Shown here: in pieces, positions 17,106-26,020 of the stretch
How positions within the stretch are numbered: position 1 is the first letter of the stretch
How the letters are laid out: the number at the start of each line of letters is the position of its first letter
From: Elusimicrobiota bacterium
GTDB lineage: Bacteria; Elusimicrobiota; Elusimicrobia; 2-02-FULL-39-32
DNA: 64,000 nt
Reading direction: 5' to 3'
Assembly (NCBI GenBank): GCA_021730935.1
Contig: JAKFYJ010000004.1
Location: 62,001-126,000, forward strand
Translations under genes and position numbers: made by a program
Notes under the pieces: generated by a model
Database searches by the model: none
What the model saw: only the letters and a program-made list of their open reading frames with translations
What the model was told of the DNA's origin: nothing

Positions 17106-18254
17106 TTATTTGGGAATCCAGAAGGTGAATGTGGCGCCTTTTCCGGGCTGAGAGGTGACGGAAATCCTGCCGCCGTGGCGTTCCACGGTTTCGCGGGTGA
17201 AGGTGAGTCCCAGGCCCGTGCCGCCTTTGGTGGCGGAGAGCTGTTGGAACTTTTGGAATATTTTTTCGAGAGCGTCCGCTGGAATGCCTTCGCCGTTGTC
17301 TTTCACGGAAACGCGGACTTTGTCTTTTTCGTCTTCCACCAGGATCTCGATGCTTCCTTCCTGGGGCGTGTGCTTCATGGCGTTGTCGACGAGGTTGCTG
17401 ATGGCGCGGTCAAGCAGGTTGCCGTCGGCGCTGACGATCAGCTGGGGCAAAGGCTGGCCGGACACATTGGGATAAATCTGGACGTCGGGTTTGCCGCTCT
17501 CCTGGGTGAACTTGACCGTGGCCTTGAGGTTGATTTTGATCAGCCAGGAAACGGCCTGAAGGGCGGTGAAAATCTGGCTGACCGCGTGGACAACGTCCCA
17601 GGGACCGCGGGTGATCATGAGCTGGCCCGCTTCGATTTTGGCCATGTCCAGAATGTTGCTCACGAGTTTCAGGAGCTTTTTCGTGGAGTGGTTCATGATC
17701 TCCATGTTGCGCTTCTGCGTGGGCGTGAGCGGCTCAATTTCGTCGCACAAAAACAGGTCCAGATACCCCTGAATCGAGGTGAGGGGGCTTTTCAAATCGT
17801 GGGTGATGGAATGGACGAAATCATCTTTCAGGTTTTCGAGCTCTTTTTCGCGGCTGATGTCCCGGAACACCAGAACTTTGCCCAAAATTTCGCCCTTGGC
17901 GGTGGTGACGACATTTCTGGCCACGCGCACGGAGAGGACTCGCTCATTTTGCGGGACAGACAATTCCTGAATGACATTTTCGACCGGAGATTCGAGAATA
18001 TAGGAGAGTTTCGATTTCACTTCTGAGCTGGAAACATAATCCAAAAATTTCTTTTCATAAGGGAATTTTTTCTGAATTCCGAGGATCGTTTTGGCCGAAT
18101 CGTTGATGATGGCGATGTTTCCCGCGAAATCCAGCATCACGATGCCCTCTTCGATCGAGAAAAGGATCGCCTGGAGGCGTGTCTTCATCTCCGACATCTG
18201 ATTCTGCGAAATTTCAGGATATTCCATAAAATTTTTGATGTCCAAATCCTTCAT
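17106..18254 (-). CDS. Soluble PAS-domain sensor histidine kinase
   Basis: 382 residues, no membrane helix. A PAS domain (about 25-135: ILFSIEEGIVMLDFAGNIAIIN ... VLVFRDISREKE split across the domain) is followed by HisKA with phosphoacceptor His152 in SITHDLKSP and a HATPase_c domain: N box NLVDNAMKHTP, G1 DNGEGIP, F box FQKFQQ, G2 GGTGLGLTF. Senses a cytoplasmic signal and phosphorylates an unlinked response regulator; none is adjacent. Followed after 4 nt by the helicase gene. Driven by an extended -10 promoter with the ATG 6 nt downstream. Confidence 0.92.
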   Translation of the reverse strand: MKDLDIKNFMEYPEISQNQMSEMKTRLQAILFSIEEGIVMLDFAGNIAIINDSAKTILGIQKKFPYEKKFLDYVSSSEVKSKLSYILESPVENVIQELSVPQNERVLSVRVARNVVTTAKGEILGKVLVFRDISREKELENLKDDFVHSITHDLKSPLTSIQGYLDLFLCDEIEPLTPTQKRNMEIMNHSTKKLLKLVSNILDMAKIEAGQLMITRGPWDVVHAVSQIFTALQAVSWLIKINLKATVKFTQESGKPDVQIYPNVSGQPLPQLIVSADGNLLDRAISNLVDNAMKHTPQEGSIEILVEDEKDKVRVSVKDNGEGIPADALEKIFQKFQQLSATKGGTGLGLTFTRETVERHGGRISVTSQPGKGATFTFWIPK

Positions 18255-18260
18255 GCATGC

Positions 18261-18269
18261 ATTATACCA
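18261..18269 (-). promoter_or_regulatory. Extended -10 promoter of the histidine kinase, leaderless
   Basis: Minus strand TGGTATAAT (TGn-TATAAT), then 6 nt (GCATGC) and the ATG at 18254. The transcript should begin at the start codon. No -35 hexamer, as expected for extended -10 promoters. Confidence 0.7.
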
Positions 18270-18272
18270 TAC

Positions 18273-20120
18273 TTATTCCACCATGCGTTTGAGCATGACG
18301 AGGGCCGTTTTGTTCTGGGGGTCGCGCTTGAGGACTTCTTCGAGCTGTTGGGAGGCGTCTTTGACTCTCCCGAGGGAATAATAAGCGATGCTGAGGTTCA
18401 GCCGAGCGTCGATTTTCTCCGGGTTTATGGTCACAGCTCTTTTCCACCATTCTATGGCTTCAGCGGGTTTGCGCATCGTATAGAAAATGTTCCCGATATT
18501 GTTGGGCGGCCCTTCCGCGGCGGGGTTCAGCTGGAACGCTTTCATATAGGCGTTGACGGATTTCTCGGCGTTTGCCGGATAAACCACTTTTTTGCCCTGA
18601 AAATCTTTTCCCTCGATGATTTTGGCGTATGCGAACCCGAGCTTGTCCCACACTTTCCACTCGCCGGGAAATTTTTTGGACATTTCCTCAAGGCCTTCGA
18701 TGGATTGGGGGTATTTCTGCTCGAAAAAATCCGGCTGATTTTTAAGCTCGCGATTGGCTTGATATGGGCGCAGGAGTGAGGGAAGAAGTCCGAAATCGAA
18801 CGGTTTATGGACCAGCCCCAAAACGCCGCTTGCGGCAACCGCGGCCAGAACCCAAAGCCCTTTTGCCAGAGTTCCAGGCCAGACAAACGAAATTTCCGTC
18901 GAGAAATAGGAGGCCGCAAATCCCATGGCCAGAAAGAGATAAGTTGACGAAATGATGAACCGCATGTCGACGGAGAAAAAGTTTTCGATCAAAAGGGCGA
19001 GAGCGCCTGATAAAATTCCGGCCAGGAGAGGGGAGGGCGCGGCCATTCCGGCATAAAATTTCAGGGCATAAACATAAAACAAAATCAGAAGAGACATGAA
19101 AACCGCGAACCCGGCCAGGCCCGTTTCGGCCAGGATCTGCAGGAACTCGTTGTGGGCGTCGTTCACGATGCGCTCGTTCTGGGGATAGGCCGCCTTGAGC
19201 TCGTCTGAGGCATAGGCCGGGAACTCAATGTGGAAAGTGCCGAACCCCGTGCCGGTCCAGGGATGAGCTTTCCACATCTTGAGCACGTCTTTCCAGATCA
19301 AGGTGTGGGTCTGGGAAGTTGCGGTCATGCGGGAAGCGCGAATTTTTTCACGGACGCCGGAAGAAAACAGGAGAAGCGCGGCCAGGACCGCGATCGCCGG
19401 AAAAATTTGAAATTTTCTTGTCCATAACTTTTTCGTTACGGTCCAGCCGGAAGGAAGTTCGAGGAGGACATAGAAAAAAATCAGAGCGAGGGGGAGAGCC
19501 AGAAACGCCGCGCGCGTGCCGGTATAAAAGAGCGCCCAGGCAGAAACGAAAAGCGCGAGAGCATAAAAAAGTCTTGCGGCAATTTTTTTTGATTCGAGGA
19601 ATGCGCCCAGAACAACGGGGATGGAAAGGATGAGAAACGCCGCGAAGAAGATGGGGTTTCCGAAGGTCGCAAAAACGCGCTCCATCTGGGGCACCTGAAT
19701 CTGTCCGATGCCGCCGGATTTTTGAAGGACGCCGTAAAGGGAAATGAGGAGCAGTCCCGCCGCCCAGCCGGAAACGGCCCAAACTTTCTTTTTCTCCGCC
19801 GCAATTCCCGACAAAGTCTGGACCGCAACAAAGAACGCTCCGACGGAAAAAATCATCCGCTGGAATTCGCTTGCCGCCGTGGCGGGGTTCGCAGAGGATT
19901 TATAAAAGAACAGGGCGAGAGCGGCATAAACGGCCAGGGGGATGTCGAGCGGAGTGCGGGCAAAAGAGAATTTTTTCTCCGCCGCGCGGGAGCAGGCCCA
20001 GAGGAGGCCTGTGAGGGTGAGTCCCGCGCCCAGCGAGATGAGTTTCAGGCGGTTCAGTTTCTCATCTGGGAAAAACGGGGTCAGGAAAAGCGTCAGGGCG
20101 AGGGCCAGCGAAGGAAACAT
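18273..20120 (-). CDS. O-antigen ligase/polymerase-like membrane protein with C-terminal TPRs
   Basis: 615 residues. About eleven hydrophobic segments in the first 420 residues and the Wzy_C/WaaL signature: FYTGTRAAFLALPLALIFF, then WTGTGFGTFHIEFP, and NDAHNEFLQILAETGLAGF (conserved periplasmic H-N-E). The C-terminal 150 residues are TPR-like (EAIEWWKRAVTINPEKIDARLNLS; DASQQLEEVLKRDPQNKTA). Likely polymerises or ligates a surface glycan or glycosylates pilins; which one is not determined by context. No signal beyond the first membrane segment. Its start is 11 nt from the terminator of the upstream gene, so it needs its own promoter or readthrough. Confidence 0.8.
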   Translation of the reverse strand: MFPSLALALTLFLTPFFPDEKLNRLKLISLGAGLTLTGLLWACSRAAEKKFSFARTPLDIPLAVYAALALFFYKSSANPATAASEFQRMIFSVGAFFVAVQTLSGIAAEKKKVWAVSGWAAGLLLISLYGVLQKSGGIGQIQVPQMERVFATFGNPIFFAAFLILSIPVVLGAFLESKKIAARLFYALALFVSAWALFYTGTRAAFLALPLALIFFYVLLELPSGWTVTKKLWTRKFQIFPAIAVLAALLLFSSGVREKIRASRMTATSQTHTLIWKDVLKMWKAHPWTGTGFGTFHIEFPAYASDELKAAYPQNERIVNDAHNEFLQILAETGLAGFAVFMSLLILFYVYALKFYAGMAAPSPLLAGILSGALALLIENFFSVDMRFIISSTYLFLAMGFAASYFSTEISFVWPGTLAKGLWVLAAVAASGVLGLVHKPFDFGLLPSLLRPYQANRELKNQPDFFEQKYPQSIEGLEEMSKKFPGEWKVWDKLGFAYAKIIEGKDFQGKKVVYPANAEKSVNAYMKAFQLNPAAEGPPNNIGNIFYTMRKPAEAIEWWKRAVTINPEKIDARLNLSIAYYSLGRVKDASQQLEEVLKRDPQNKTALVMLKRMVE

Positions 20121-20133
20121 TCCCTTATTCTAC

Positions 20134-20168
20134 AACAAAAAAGAAAGCCGCCAAGGAGGCGGCTTTCT
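20134..20168 (-). terminator. Rho-independent terminator after the heptad-repeat gene
   Basis: Minus strand GAAAGCCGCC-TCCTT-GGCGGCTTTC hairpin followed by TTTTTTG. Located 22 nt after the stop of the gene at 20190. Confidence 0.85.
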
Positions 20169-20189
20169 TCCTGTCACCTTTCGACGAAA

Positions 20190-20804
20190 TTATCTGCGTT
20201 CGCGTCCGCCGCCCTGCATTCTTTCTCCGCGGTTGTCCATCCTTTCTCCTCTCTGCTGCATTTTCTCGCCGCGTTCCTGCATGCGTTCGCCGCGCTGCTC
20301 CATTCGTTCGCCCCGGTTCTCCATGCGGTCCGCGGCCTTTTCGTGCCCTTCTTTTTTCAATTCTTCAGCGCGCTGCTGCATCTGTTCCCCGCGCTGTTCC
20401 ACTTCTTTCCCGCGGTTCTCAAGCTTTTCTCCCCTTTGCTCCAATTTTTCGCCGCGCTGTTCCATTCTCTCTCCGCGCTCTTCGCGGTTGCCCATATATT
20501 GCGATCCGCCTTCCCTTTTCTCTCCGCGCTGTTCCATCCGTTCCCCGCGGTTGCTCATGCGCTCGCCTTGGTTTTCCATCCTCTCACCACGGCGTTCCAT
20601 TCTCTCTCCGGCCCGTTCATGGCCGTTTTCTTTCATTCTTTCAGATCGTTCCTGCATGCGCTCTCCGCGTTCTTCGCGTCTTTCTCCGCGGTTTTCCATG
20701 CGTTCGCCCTGGTTCTGCATCCTCTCGCCTTTCCCTTCCTCCGCGAATGTCATCGCCAAGGGAAGCGCTGTCAGCGCCGCAACCGTTACAATAATTTTGT
20801 TCAT
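20190..20804 (-). CDS. Secreted Gly/Glu/Arg/Met heptad-repeat protein
   Basis: 204 residues; not recognised. Signal peptide MNKIIVTVAALTALPLAMTFA, probable cleavage after TFA (21). The rest is nearly all a seven-residue repeat G-E-[RK]-[ML]-x-[NQE]-[RQ], about 19 copies, broken by two related 11-residue stutters (KENGHERAGERM and KKEGHEKAADRM) and by GGSQYMGNRE in the middle. The composition is almost free of aromatic and aliphatic residues. A highly charged periplasmic or exported helical rod is the simplest reading. AAGGAGG lies 6 nt before the ATG. Monocistronic, with its own promoter and strong terminator, so probably well expressed. An antisense 361-residue frame over the same DNA is a shadow of the repeat. 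Confidence 0.85.
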   Translation of the reverse strand: MNKIIVTVAALTALPLAMTFAEEGKGERMQNQGERMENRGERREERGERMQERSERMKENGHERAGERMERRGERMENQGERMSNRGERMEQRGEKREGGSQYMGNREERGERMEQRGEKLEQRGEKLENRGKEVEQRGEQMQQRAEELKKEGHEKAADRMENRGERMEQRGERMQERGEKMQQRGERMDNRGERMQGGGRERR

Positions 20805-20840
20805 TAGTCCTCCTTAAGATAACTCAAAATTCTGTCAGGA

Positions 20841-20869
20841 AGGTTAACAGGAGATGCGGATTTTGTCAA
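20841..20869 (-). promoter_or_regulatory. Promoter of the heptad-repeat gene
   Basis: Minus strand TTGACA (20869-20864), 17 bp, TAACCT (20846-20841); leader about 30 nt with AAGGAGG before the ATG at 20804. The -35 overlaps the stop region of mltG. Confidence 0.65.
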
Positions 20870-21843
20870 TTAGCGGTTTTTTTCTGTTTGCGGCGGTTTT
20901 CGATCTGCCACTGGATGTGGCTCTTGTGGTCTTTGAAAAACTTGTGGCGGCCCGTGCCGTCGGCGACGAAATATAAATAAGGCGTGTCGGCGGGATTGAG
21001 AGCGGCCTGGATGGATTTGAGACCGGGACTGCAGATGGGCGCGGGCGGGAGGCCGCGGTTGCGATAGGTGTTGAAAGGCGAAACGAATTTCAGGTCTTTA
21101 TAAAGGAGCCGGTCTTTCCATTCTTTGCCCTGGCCCATGGCATATTGCACCGTGGGGTCCGCCTCCAGCATCATGCCTTTTTTCAGGCGGTTGTGATAAA
21201 CGGAAGAAATGACCTCGCGCTCTTCGTCGACACGGGCTTCTCTCTCGATGATCGAGGCGAAGGCGAGGACCTGGGCTTCATTCATTTTCAGGGCTGCCGC
21301 GCGCTGAAGCAGCTCAGGCGTGAAAATTTTCCGGCCGGGGTCCAGGAACGCCTGGGTCACGGTCCCCGTGTCGGTTCCGGGCTCAAAAAAATAGGTGGAG
21401 GGAAAAAGTTTGCCCTCGAGTTTCAGGGTCATCGCGTTTTTCCAAAAAGCCTCGGCGTCAGAAATGATCCCTTCGGACGCAAGGCGCTCTGCGATCTGCC
21501 AGGCCGACCAGCCTTCGGGGATCACGACTTTTATTTTATGGGTTTCGCCGCGCGATATTTTTTTCAGGATCTGCCAATATCGGTTTTTCTCGAAGACATA
21601 GGGGCCGTAATGAAAATGCCGGCTCGCTCCGGAAATTTTGGCCAGGATCAAAAACGCCGCCGGAGACTGGATGATCCCCTCTCGCTCCAGCTGTTCTGCG
21701 GCCATTTTGGCCGAAACGCCCTTCCCGATCCGCGCCATGATTTTGTCGTGCGGTCCATAAAAAGCGTGACGGACCCTAAACAAAAATCCCAGAACGAGGA
21801 TCCCCGCAGAAATCAATCCAAGCAGGAACAAGCGTTTCATCAT
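20866..21843 (-). CDS. mltG: Endolytic murein transglycosylase
   Basis: 325 residues from ATG 21843. Single N-terminal membrane anchor (about 4-22, LFLLGLISAGILVLGFLF), LysM-like region with IGKGVSAKMAAEQLEREGII, then the YceG domain: ASIIEREARVDEEREVISSVYHNRL with the catalytic Glu, DPTVQYAMG, SPFNTYRNRGLPPAPICSPG. Cuts nascent peptidoglycan strands to end chain growth. Overlaps ruvX by 4 nt (ATGA), an arrangement common in bacteria. A longer frame to 22032 lies in ruvX and is discarded. Confidence 0.94.
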   Translation of the reverse strand: MMKRLFLLGLISAGILVLGFLFRVRHAFYGPHDKIMARIGKGVSAKMAAEQLEREGIIQSPAAFLILAKISGASRHFHYGPYVFEKNRYWQILKKISRGETHKIKVVIPEGWSAWQIAERLASEGIISDAEAFWKNAMTLKLEGKLFPSTYFFEPGTDTGTVTQAFLDPGRKIFTPELLQRAAALKMNEAQVLAFASIIEREARVDEEREVISSVYHNRLKKGMMLEADPTVQYAMGQGKEWKDRLLYKDLKFVSPFNTYRNRGLPPAPICSPGLKSIQAALNPADTPYLYFVADGTGRHKFFKDHKSHIQWQIENRRKQKKTAN

Positions 21844-22259
21844 AAGCTCGAAAGATAAGACTGCAGAATCAGGACGGCGGCCATGGAGTCCTTGGCTTCT
21901 TTCCGTTTCTTGCGAGACATTCCAAGGTCGCGGATGAGGATGTCTTCGGCTTCCCGCGTGGTGAAACTTTCGTCCTGGAGCGTGACGGGCACCGAGCAGA
22001 ATTTCTCGATGTTCACGGCGAGTTTTTGGCACTCGAGCGCCTTGGGGCCGATGCTTCCGTCGAGACTTCTGGGGAGCCCAAGCACGATTCTCTGAACGCC
22101 TTTTTCCTGCGCGAGGGTTTTGAGCTTGTTCAGGAAATCATCTTTGGAGGCATGCGTGAGATAAGGCAGGGGCTGAACGGTGTATCCGAGCGGGTCGGTC
22201 AGGGCCAGACCCACGCGTTTGGAACCGAAATCAACGGCTAAAATCCGGACGATGGGCAA
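21840..22259 (-). CDS. ruvX: Holliday junction resolvase-like / pre-16S rRNA nuclease YqgF
   Basis: 139 residues from TTG 22259. RNase H-like fold: ILAVDFGSKRVGLALTDPLG (first catalytic Asp), IVLGLPRSLDGSIGPKA, VTLQDESFTTREAE (Glu), and AAVLILQSYL (KDSMAA Asp). YqgF family members mature 16S rRNA. The TTG is one nucleotide after the deacetylase stop; an ATT-less longer frame to 22325 lies in that gene. Downstream overlap with mltG. Confidence 0.92.
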   Translation of the reverse strand: MPIVRILAVDFGSKRVGLALTDPLGYTVQPLPYLTHASKDDFLNKLKTLAQEKGVQRIVLGLPRSLDGSIGPKALECQKLAVNIEKFCSVPVTLQDESFTTREAEDILIRDLGMSRKKRKEAKDSMAAVLILQSYLSSL

Positions 22260-22260
22260 T

Positions 22261-23067
22261 TTATTTTTTGGCGAAATTCTGAAAATGGGGTTCTGTCCGC
22301 AGTTGGGCCACCGTCTCAAAAACATAGCCCCGCCGCTTGAGGGTTCGGATCAGTTCCGGCAAAGTTTCGAGCGTGTTCTCGACGCCGGAATGCAGGAGCA
22401 CGATCCCGTCTTTGTGCGCGCCGCCCAAAATCCTGGAACGGATCAGCGCGGAGGGCGGATTCGTGTGGTCCTGGGGGAAAATGGACCAAAGCACCATTTC
22501 GTAGCCCCGCGCTTTCGCCGCGGCCACGACCTGGGAATTATATTGCCCTCCGGGCGGACGGAAATATTTCATTTTTTTTCCGGTCGCCGCGCTCACGAGC
22601 GTTTCCGTTTTTTCGAGCTCTTCGGAAATTTCCTGGTCCGAAAGCGTTTTCATGTTCCGGTGGGAATAGGTGTGGTTGGCGAGCTCGTGGCCGTCCTGCG
22701 CGATTTTTTTAAGCAGATAAGGATAAAGCTCCGCCTGTTTTCCGACGACAAAGAAAGTGGCGCGCACATGGGCTTCCTTCAGGATCGACAAAAGCCTTTC
22801 GGTCTGGCCGGGATGAGGACCGTCATCAAATGTGAGGCAAAGGGGTTTGAGTTTGACGGCTGGGAGCGGAATGTCTGCTTTTTTTTCCGGGATCGGGGAG
22901 ATTTCTTTCTTTAGGGTCGGGATCGGAACCGCCATGGCCTGGGGCCGGAGCTCCACTGCTTTCACGAGGCGTTCCGAAGTTTCCCTGGAATAGATCGCGG
23001 CCCGGCCGAACAACACAGCCAGGATGACCGCGGCGAAGATGTGATATCGTCTTATTTGAATGACCAT
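22261..23067 (-). CDS. Polysaccharide deacetylase (NodB/CE4)
   Basis: 268 residues. N-terminal membrane anchor or signal (about 9-25, YHIFAAVILAVLFGRAA), Pro-rich linker, then a CE4 domain: LTFDDGPHPGQ (metal and base Asp), HTYSHRNM (metal His pair), RPPGGQYNS (motif 3), DHTNPP and IVLLHSG (catalytic His). Likely removes acetyl groups from peptidoglycan or another envelope polysaccharide outside the cytoplasmic membrane. Lies between thpR and ruvX-mltG, an envelope-related context. Start overlaps the end of thpR by 16 nt. Confidence 0.92.
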   Translation of the reverse strand: MVIQIRRYHIFAAVILAVLFGRAAIYSRETSERLVKAVELRPQAMAVPIPTLKKEISPIPEKKADIPLPAVKLKPLCLTFDDGPHPGQTERLLSILKEAHVRATFFVVGKQAELYPYLLKKIAQDGHELANHTYSHRNMKTLSDQEISEELEKTETLVSAATGKKMKYFRPPGGQYNSQVVAAAKARGYEMVLWSIFPQDHTNPPSALIRSRILGGAHKDGIVLLHSGVENTLETLPELIRTLKRRGYVFETVAQLRTEPHFQNFAKK

Positions 23068-23615
23068 TTTTTGAGTTCCGCGTATTGCGATCCCTGCAGG
23101 GAGAGGGTGGACTGGATGAGGCAGACGCTCTCCACGGTCATCGGCCCGAAAAATGCGTCGCGGTGCTTTTCAAGGACCTTGGGCAGTCCCGGCCGGGCTG
23201 TGTGGTTGAGGCGCGCAAGGGTGAGGTGCGGCGAAAAAGGTTTGTCTGCCGGAGCGAAACCGCCGGCGACGGTTTGCCGCTCAATGGCTTCGGCAATTTC
23301 TGACAACTTTCCGGACGGATCTTCGCTTCCGGCCCAGATCACGCGGGGATGATCCATCGATGGAAACGCGCCGATGCCTTTGAAGGAAATATCAAATTTG
23401 GTTTTTCCATCCGCCGCTTTGCCGAGGGAATCTTCCAGGGAAGAGAGCCTGGCCTCAGGGACTTCGCCGAAAAATTTGAGGGTTAAATGAAAATTTTGCT
23501 CTTCAACCCACTTGGTGTTGGGCGGGATTTCAGGGTTGCCCTTCATGCGTTCCGCCCAATGCGAGAGATTTTGGGAGACCTGGGGCGAAACCTTGACGGC
23601 GCAAAAGAGTCTCAT
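23052..23615 (-). CDS. thpR: RNA 2',3'-cyclic phosphodiesterase
   Basis: 187 residues, family length. 2H phosphoesterase with two HxTx motifs: NFHLTLKFFGEV (about 42-45) and SPHLTLARLNH (about 127-130). Begins MRLFCAVKVSPQV as in the family. Hydrolyses 2',3'-cyclic phosphates at RNA ends in vitro; the cellular role is unclear. Three nt upstream is leuB on the same strand, so it could be cotranscribed. Confidence 0.93.
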   Translation of the reverse strand: MRLFCAVKVSPQVSQNLSHWAERMKGNPEIPPNTKWVEEQNFHLTLKFFGEVPEARLSSLEDSLGKAADGKTKFDISFKGIGAFPSMDHPRVIWAGSEDPSGKLSEIAEAIERQTVAGGFAPADKPFSPHLTLARLNHTARPGLPKVLEKHRDAFFGPMTVESVCLIQSTLSLQGSQYAELKKWSFK

Positions 23616-23618
23616 GAA

Positions 23619-24719
23619 TCATAGATAGCTGCAGACCTGGTCTCCCGCCTCGTGAGTGGAAACGGCAAGGTCGGGGGAATCTTTCTTGAAAATTTTTCCG
23701 CCGGCCACGGTCTTGCGGACCGCTTTGTCGATGGCGGAGGCGGCCTCAGTTTCGGAGAGGTGGTCCAGCATCATTTTGGCGGCCATGATCGCGGCGATGG
23801 GGTTGGCGAGGTTTCGTCCCGCGATGTCGGGCGCAGAACCATGAATGGGTTCAAAGAGGCCTCGGCAGACTTGTCCCTTCTTGGGGAGGTCCGGGCTCGG
23901 AAGATCATTGATGTTCGCGCTTGCGGCCAGGCCCAGTCCGCCGGAGATGATCGCGCCCAGGTCCGTCAGGATGTCTCCGAAAATATTGTTGGTCACCACC
24001 ACATCGAACATTTCCGGGCGCCTCACAAAATCCATCGCGGCCGCGTCCACATAGGTCGCGTTCCGCTTGATCCTCGGATAGCTCTTGCCCATTTCTTCAA
24101 AGGCGCGGCGCCAGAGGCCGTGGGCGTGAGTGAGCACGTTCGCCTTGTCCACCATCGTGATCTGATTTTTATTTTTGCGCGCTTCGCAAACTTCGAAAGC
24201 ATAATCCAAAATCCGGTCCACGCCTTTGCGCGTGTTGATGTCTTCCTGAATGGCCACTTCGTCGGGCGTGCCGCGCTTGAAAACGCCGCCCAGCCCGGTG
24301 TATACGCTTTCGCTGTTCTCTCTCACCACAATGAAGTTTATATCGGAAGAACCCTTGTTTTTCAAGGGGGTGAAAGCGCCTTCAAGCAGGACGCAGGGGC
24401 GGAGGTTGATATAGAGATCGAGTTCAAATCGGATTTTGAGGAGCACGTCGCGCTCAAGGATTCCGGGCGGCACTTTGGGGTCGCCGACCGCGCCGAGATA
24501 AACCGCGTCGGAAGCGATGATCGTCTCCATCTCTTTCTCGGTGAGGGTTTCTTTCGTTCGGAGCCAGCGGGCCGCGCCCACTTCGAGGTGTTCAAATTCG
24601 AGAGGCCGCTTGAGTTTCTTTGAGACTTTGTTTAAAACCTTGAGCCCTTCGCGGATGACTTCCGGACCGATGCCGTCGCCCGCGATGACGCTGATGCGGT
24701 GTGCCTGAATTTTAGCCAT
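23619..24719 (-). CDS. leuB: 3-Isopropylmalate dehydrogenase
   Basis: 366 residues. Beta-decarboxylating dehydrogenase: [27 protein letters not shown] (substrate Args), [26 protein letters not shown] (catalytic Lys), [24 protein letters not shown] (metal Asps) and [13 protein letters not shown] for NAD. LeuB is the best assignment for leucine synthesis; a tartrate, homoisocitrate or NAD-type isocitrate dehydrogenase cannot be excluded because no leuA/C/D genes are adjacent. ATG follows a TATAAT box by 9 nt. Confidence 0.85.
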   Translation of the reverse strand: MAKIQAHRISVIAGDGIGPEVIREGLKVLNKVSKKLKRPLEFEHLEVGAARWLRTKETLTEKEMETIIASDAVYLGAVGDPKVPPGILERDVLLKIRFELDLYINLRPCVLLEGAFTPLKNKGSSDINFIVVRENSESVYTGLGGVFKRGTPDEVAIQEDINTRKGVDRILDYAFEVCEARKNKNQITMVDKANVLTHAHGLWRRAFEEMGKSYPRIKRNATYVDAAAMDFVRRPEMFDVVVTNNIFGDILTDLGAIISGGLGLAASANINDLPSPDLPKKGQVCRGLFEPIHGSAPDIAGRNLANPIAAIMAAKMMLDHLSETEAASAIDKAVRKTVAGGKIFKKDSPDLAVSTHEAGDQVCSYL

Positions 24720-24728
24720 AGTGGAGAT

Positions 24729-24734
24729 ATTATA
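24729..24734 (-). promoter_or_regulatory. -10 box before leuB, near-leaderless
   Basis: Minus strand TATAAT preceded by an A-tract; 9 nt to the ATG at 24719. Expected leader 0-3 nt. Confidence 0.5.
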
Positions 24735-24754
24735 CTTTTTTTATTTATGGAGGG

Positions 24755-26020
24755 CTACTTGATCCGCCAGCTGACCAGAGAGGGTTTTTCAGGGAGGCCG
24801 GGAGGGGGGAATGTGTCCAGGTTGGGGTCGAAACTGACGGTATAATTGGTGAATCCCGCGGCGGCTATTTGTTTGTTGCGGGTTCCGAAGAGCGAAAAAG
24901 TTTTGTTGGCGCACCCGGCGCAGTTTGTGTTCATGCCCGCCACCCCGGGACTGTCCACGAAATAGGTGCCGCTCACATAGAGGTCCTTGTTATTGACCTG
25001 CCAGGTGATGTTTTCAGAGGCGATGGCGCCGAACGAATCGTTCGGGTTTGCATTTGAAGTGGACCCGGCAGTCGCGTATTTCAGGTCTCCGTCAATCACG
25101 ATGTTGCCTCCCGCTCCGCCGCTCACGCGGAGAGAAACGACGGTCACTTTTCCCCGCACGGTCCCGGAAGATGTGAGCGTGCAGTTCTTGCCGTAAATGA
25201 TGAATCCCGAAGGCGGAATGACGAAGGTGTGGGTTCCCACGCGGACGGTTCCCGTGGAGCTTCCGGGCACATAATCAAACCTCAGGTTGGCGTTTGCGCT
25301 CACCGTGACATTGGCGTTGGCGTCATAAAAAGTGCGGTCCACGCTGGGCCAGGTCATTTGGGGGACGAAGGTGTTGTCTGAACCGTTCACGGCGATGGCT
25401 CCGGCTCGCGCCCCGGTCCGATATAAATTCCCGTTCACCGTGAGAGATCCTCCGCCGGCGGCCGTCAGGTTTCCGTTCACGAACACAGGCCCGCCCTGGA
25501 CGACGGTGTTCGCGCCGTTCACGGTCCAGGTCCCGTTGATCCACACTTTCCCGACATAGGTCACATTGTTCGGAGTGGTGACGAAATTGCCGTTGCTCAT
25601 GGTCCCGAAGGTGGTCATGTCGGAAATGAACTTGATCACGCCGCTGATGCGCTTTCGGTTCTGAGGCTGGTTCACGTCTTCGCCGTAGGCGCCTTCGGCG
25701 TCAAAGGCCAAGAAATGCTGGTTGGAATTGGGGCGGAGGGAAAGGGACGAAAACCCCTTGCCGTAAAGAGCGGGGTTCCGGGCGAGCAGAGCGGAATCAT
25801 AATGGTTCTCCTGATAATTCTGAGAAAACTGCCTCAGAAGATCGGTCGCGACATTGTTGGCAAGCGCGGAGGCCGTGCGGGATTTTCGGGTCATCAGGGA
25901 CGACCGCAATTCCAGGCTGGACCGCGAGAGAGCGAAATAGGCTCCCGTGAAAACGATCAGCATGACGGCGATGACCGCCGGAAGAGCCATGCCGTTTTCG
26001 TTTTTATATTTATGCATCAC
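24755..26020 (-). CDS. PilX-like pilin-assembly protein
   Basis: 421 residues. The N-terminus (NENGMALPAVIAVMLIVFTGAYFAL) has the Gly-x-Ala-Leu start and single hydrophobic helix typical of PilX-type minor pilins. The rest is a beta-rich, Asn/Gly/Thr-rich region with repeats of the form G(N/T)WTVNGANTVV / GGPVFVNGNLTA / GGSLTVNGNLYR, suggesting a beta-helix like those in polymer-forming or autotransporter-type proteins. A CAGC motif (NTNCAGCANK) lies near the C-terminus. Third gene of the three-gene pilin operon; overlaps the PilW-like gene by 4 nt. Probably part of a type IV pilus or type II secretion pseudopilus. Confidence 0.7.
   Translation of the reverse strand: MMHKYKNENGMALPAVIAVMLIVFTGAYFALSRSSLELRSSLMTRKSRTASALANNVATDLLRQFSQNYQENHYDSALLARNPALYGKGFSSLSLRPNSNQHFLAFDAEGAYGEDVNQPQNRKRISGVIKFISDMTTFGTMSNGNFVTTPNNVTYVGKVWINGTWTVNGANTVVQGGPVFVNGNLTAAGGGSLTVNGNLYRTGARAGAIAVNGSDNTFVPQMTWPSVDRTFYDANANVTVSANANLRFDYVPGSSTGTVRVGTHTFVIPPSGFIIYGKNCTLTSSGTVRGKVTVVSLRVSGGAGGNIVIDGDLKYATAGSTSNANPNDSFGAIASENITWQVNNKDLYVSGTYFVDSPGVAGMNTNCAGCANKTFSLFGTRNKQIAAAGFTNYTVSFDPNLDTFPPPGLPEKPSLVSWRIK

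Noticed and set aside
19722-20817. Two long plus-strand frames (Phe/Leu/His- and Ser/Arg-rich repeats) opposite the heptad protein
   Set aside because: Repeats are the mirror image of the GERM heptads; no signal or start context, whereas the minus frame has signal peptide, SD, promoter and terminator.
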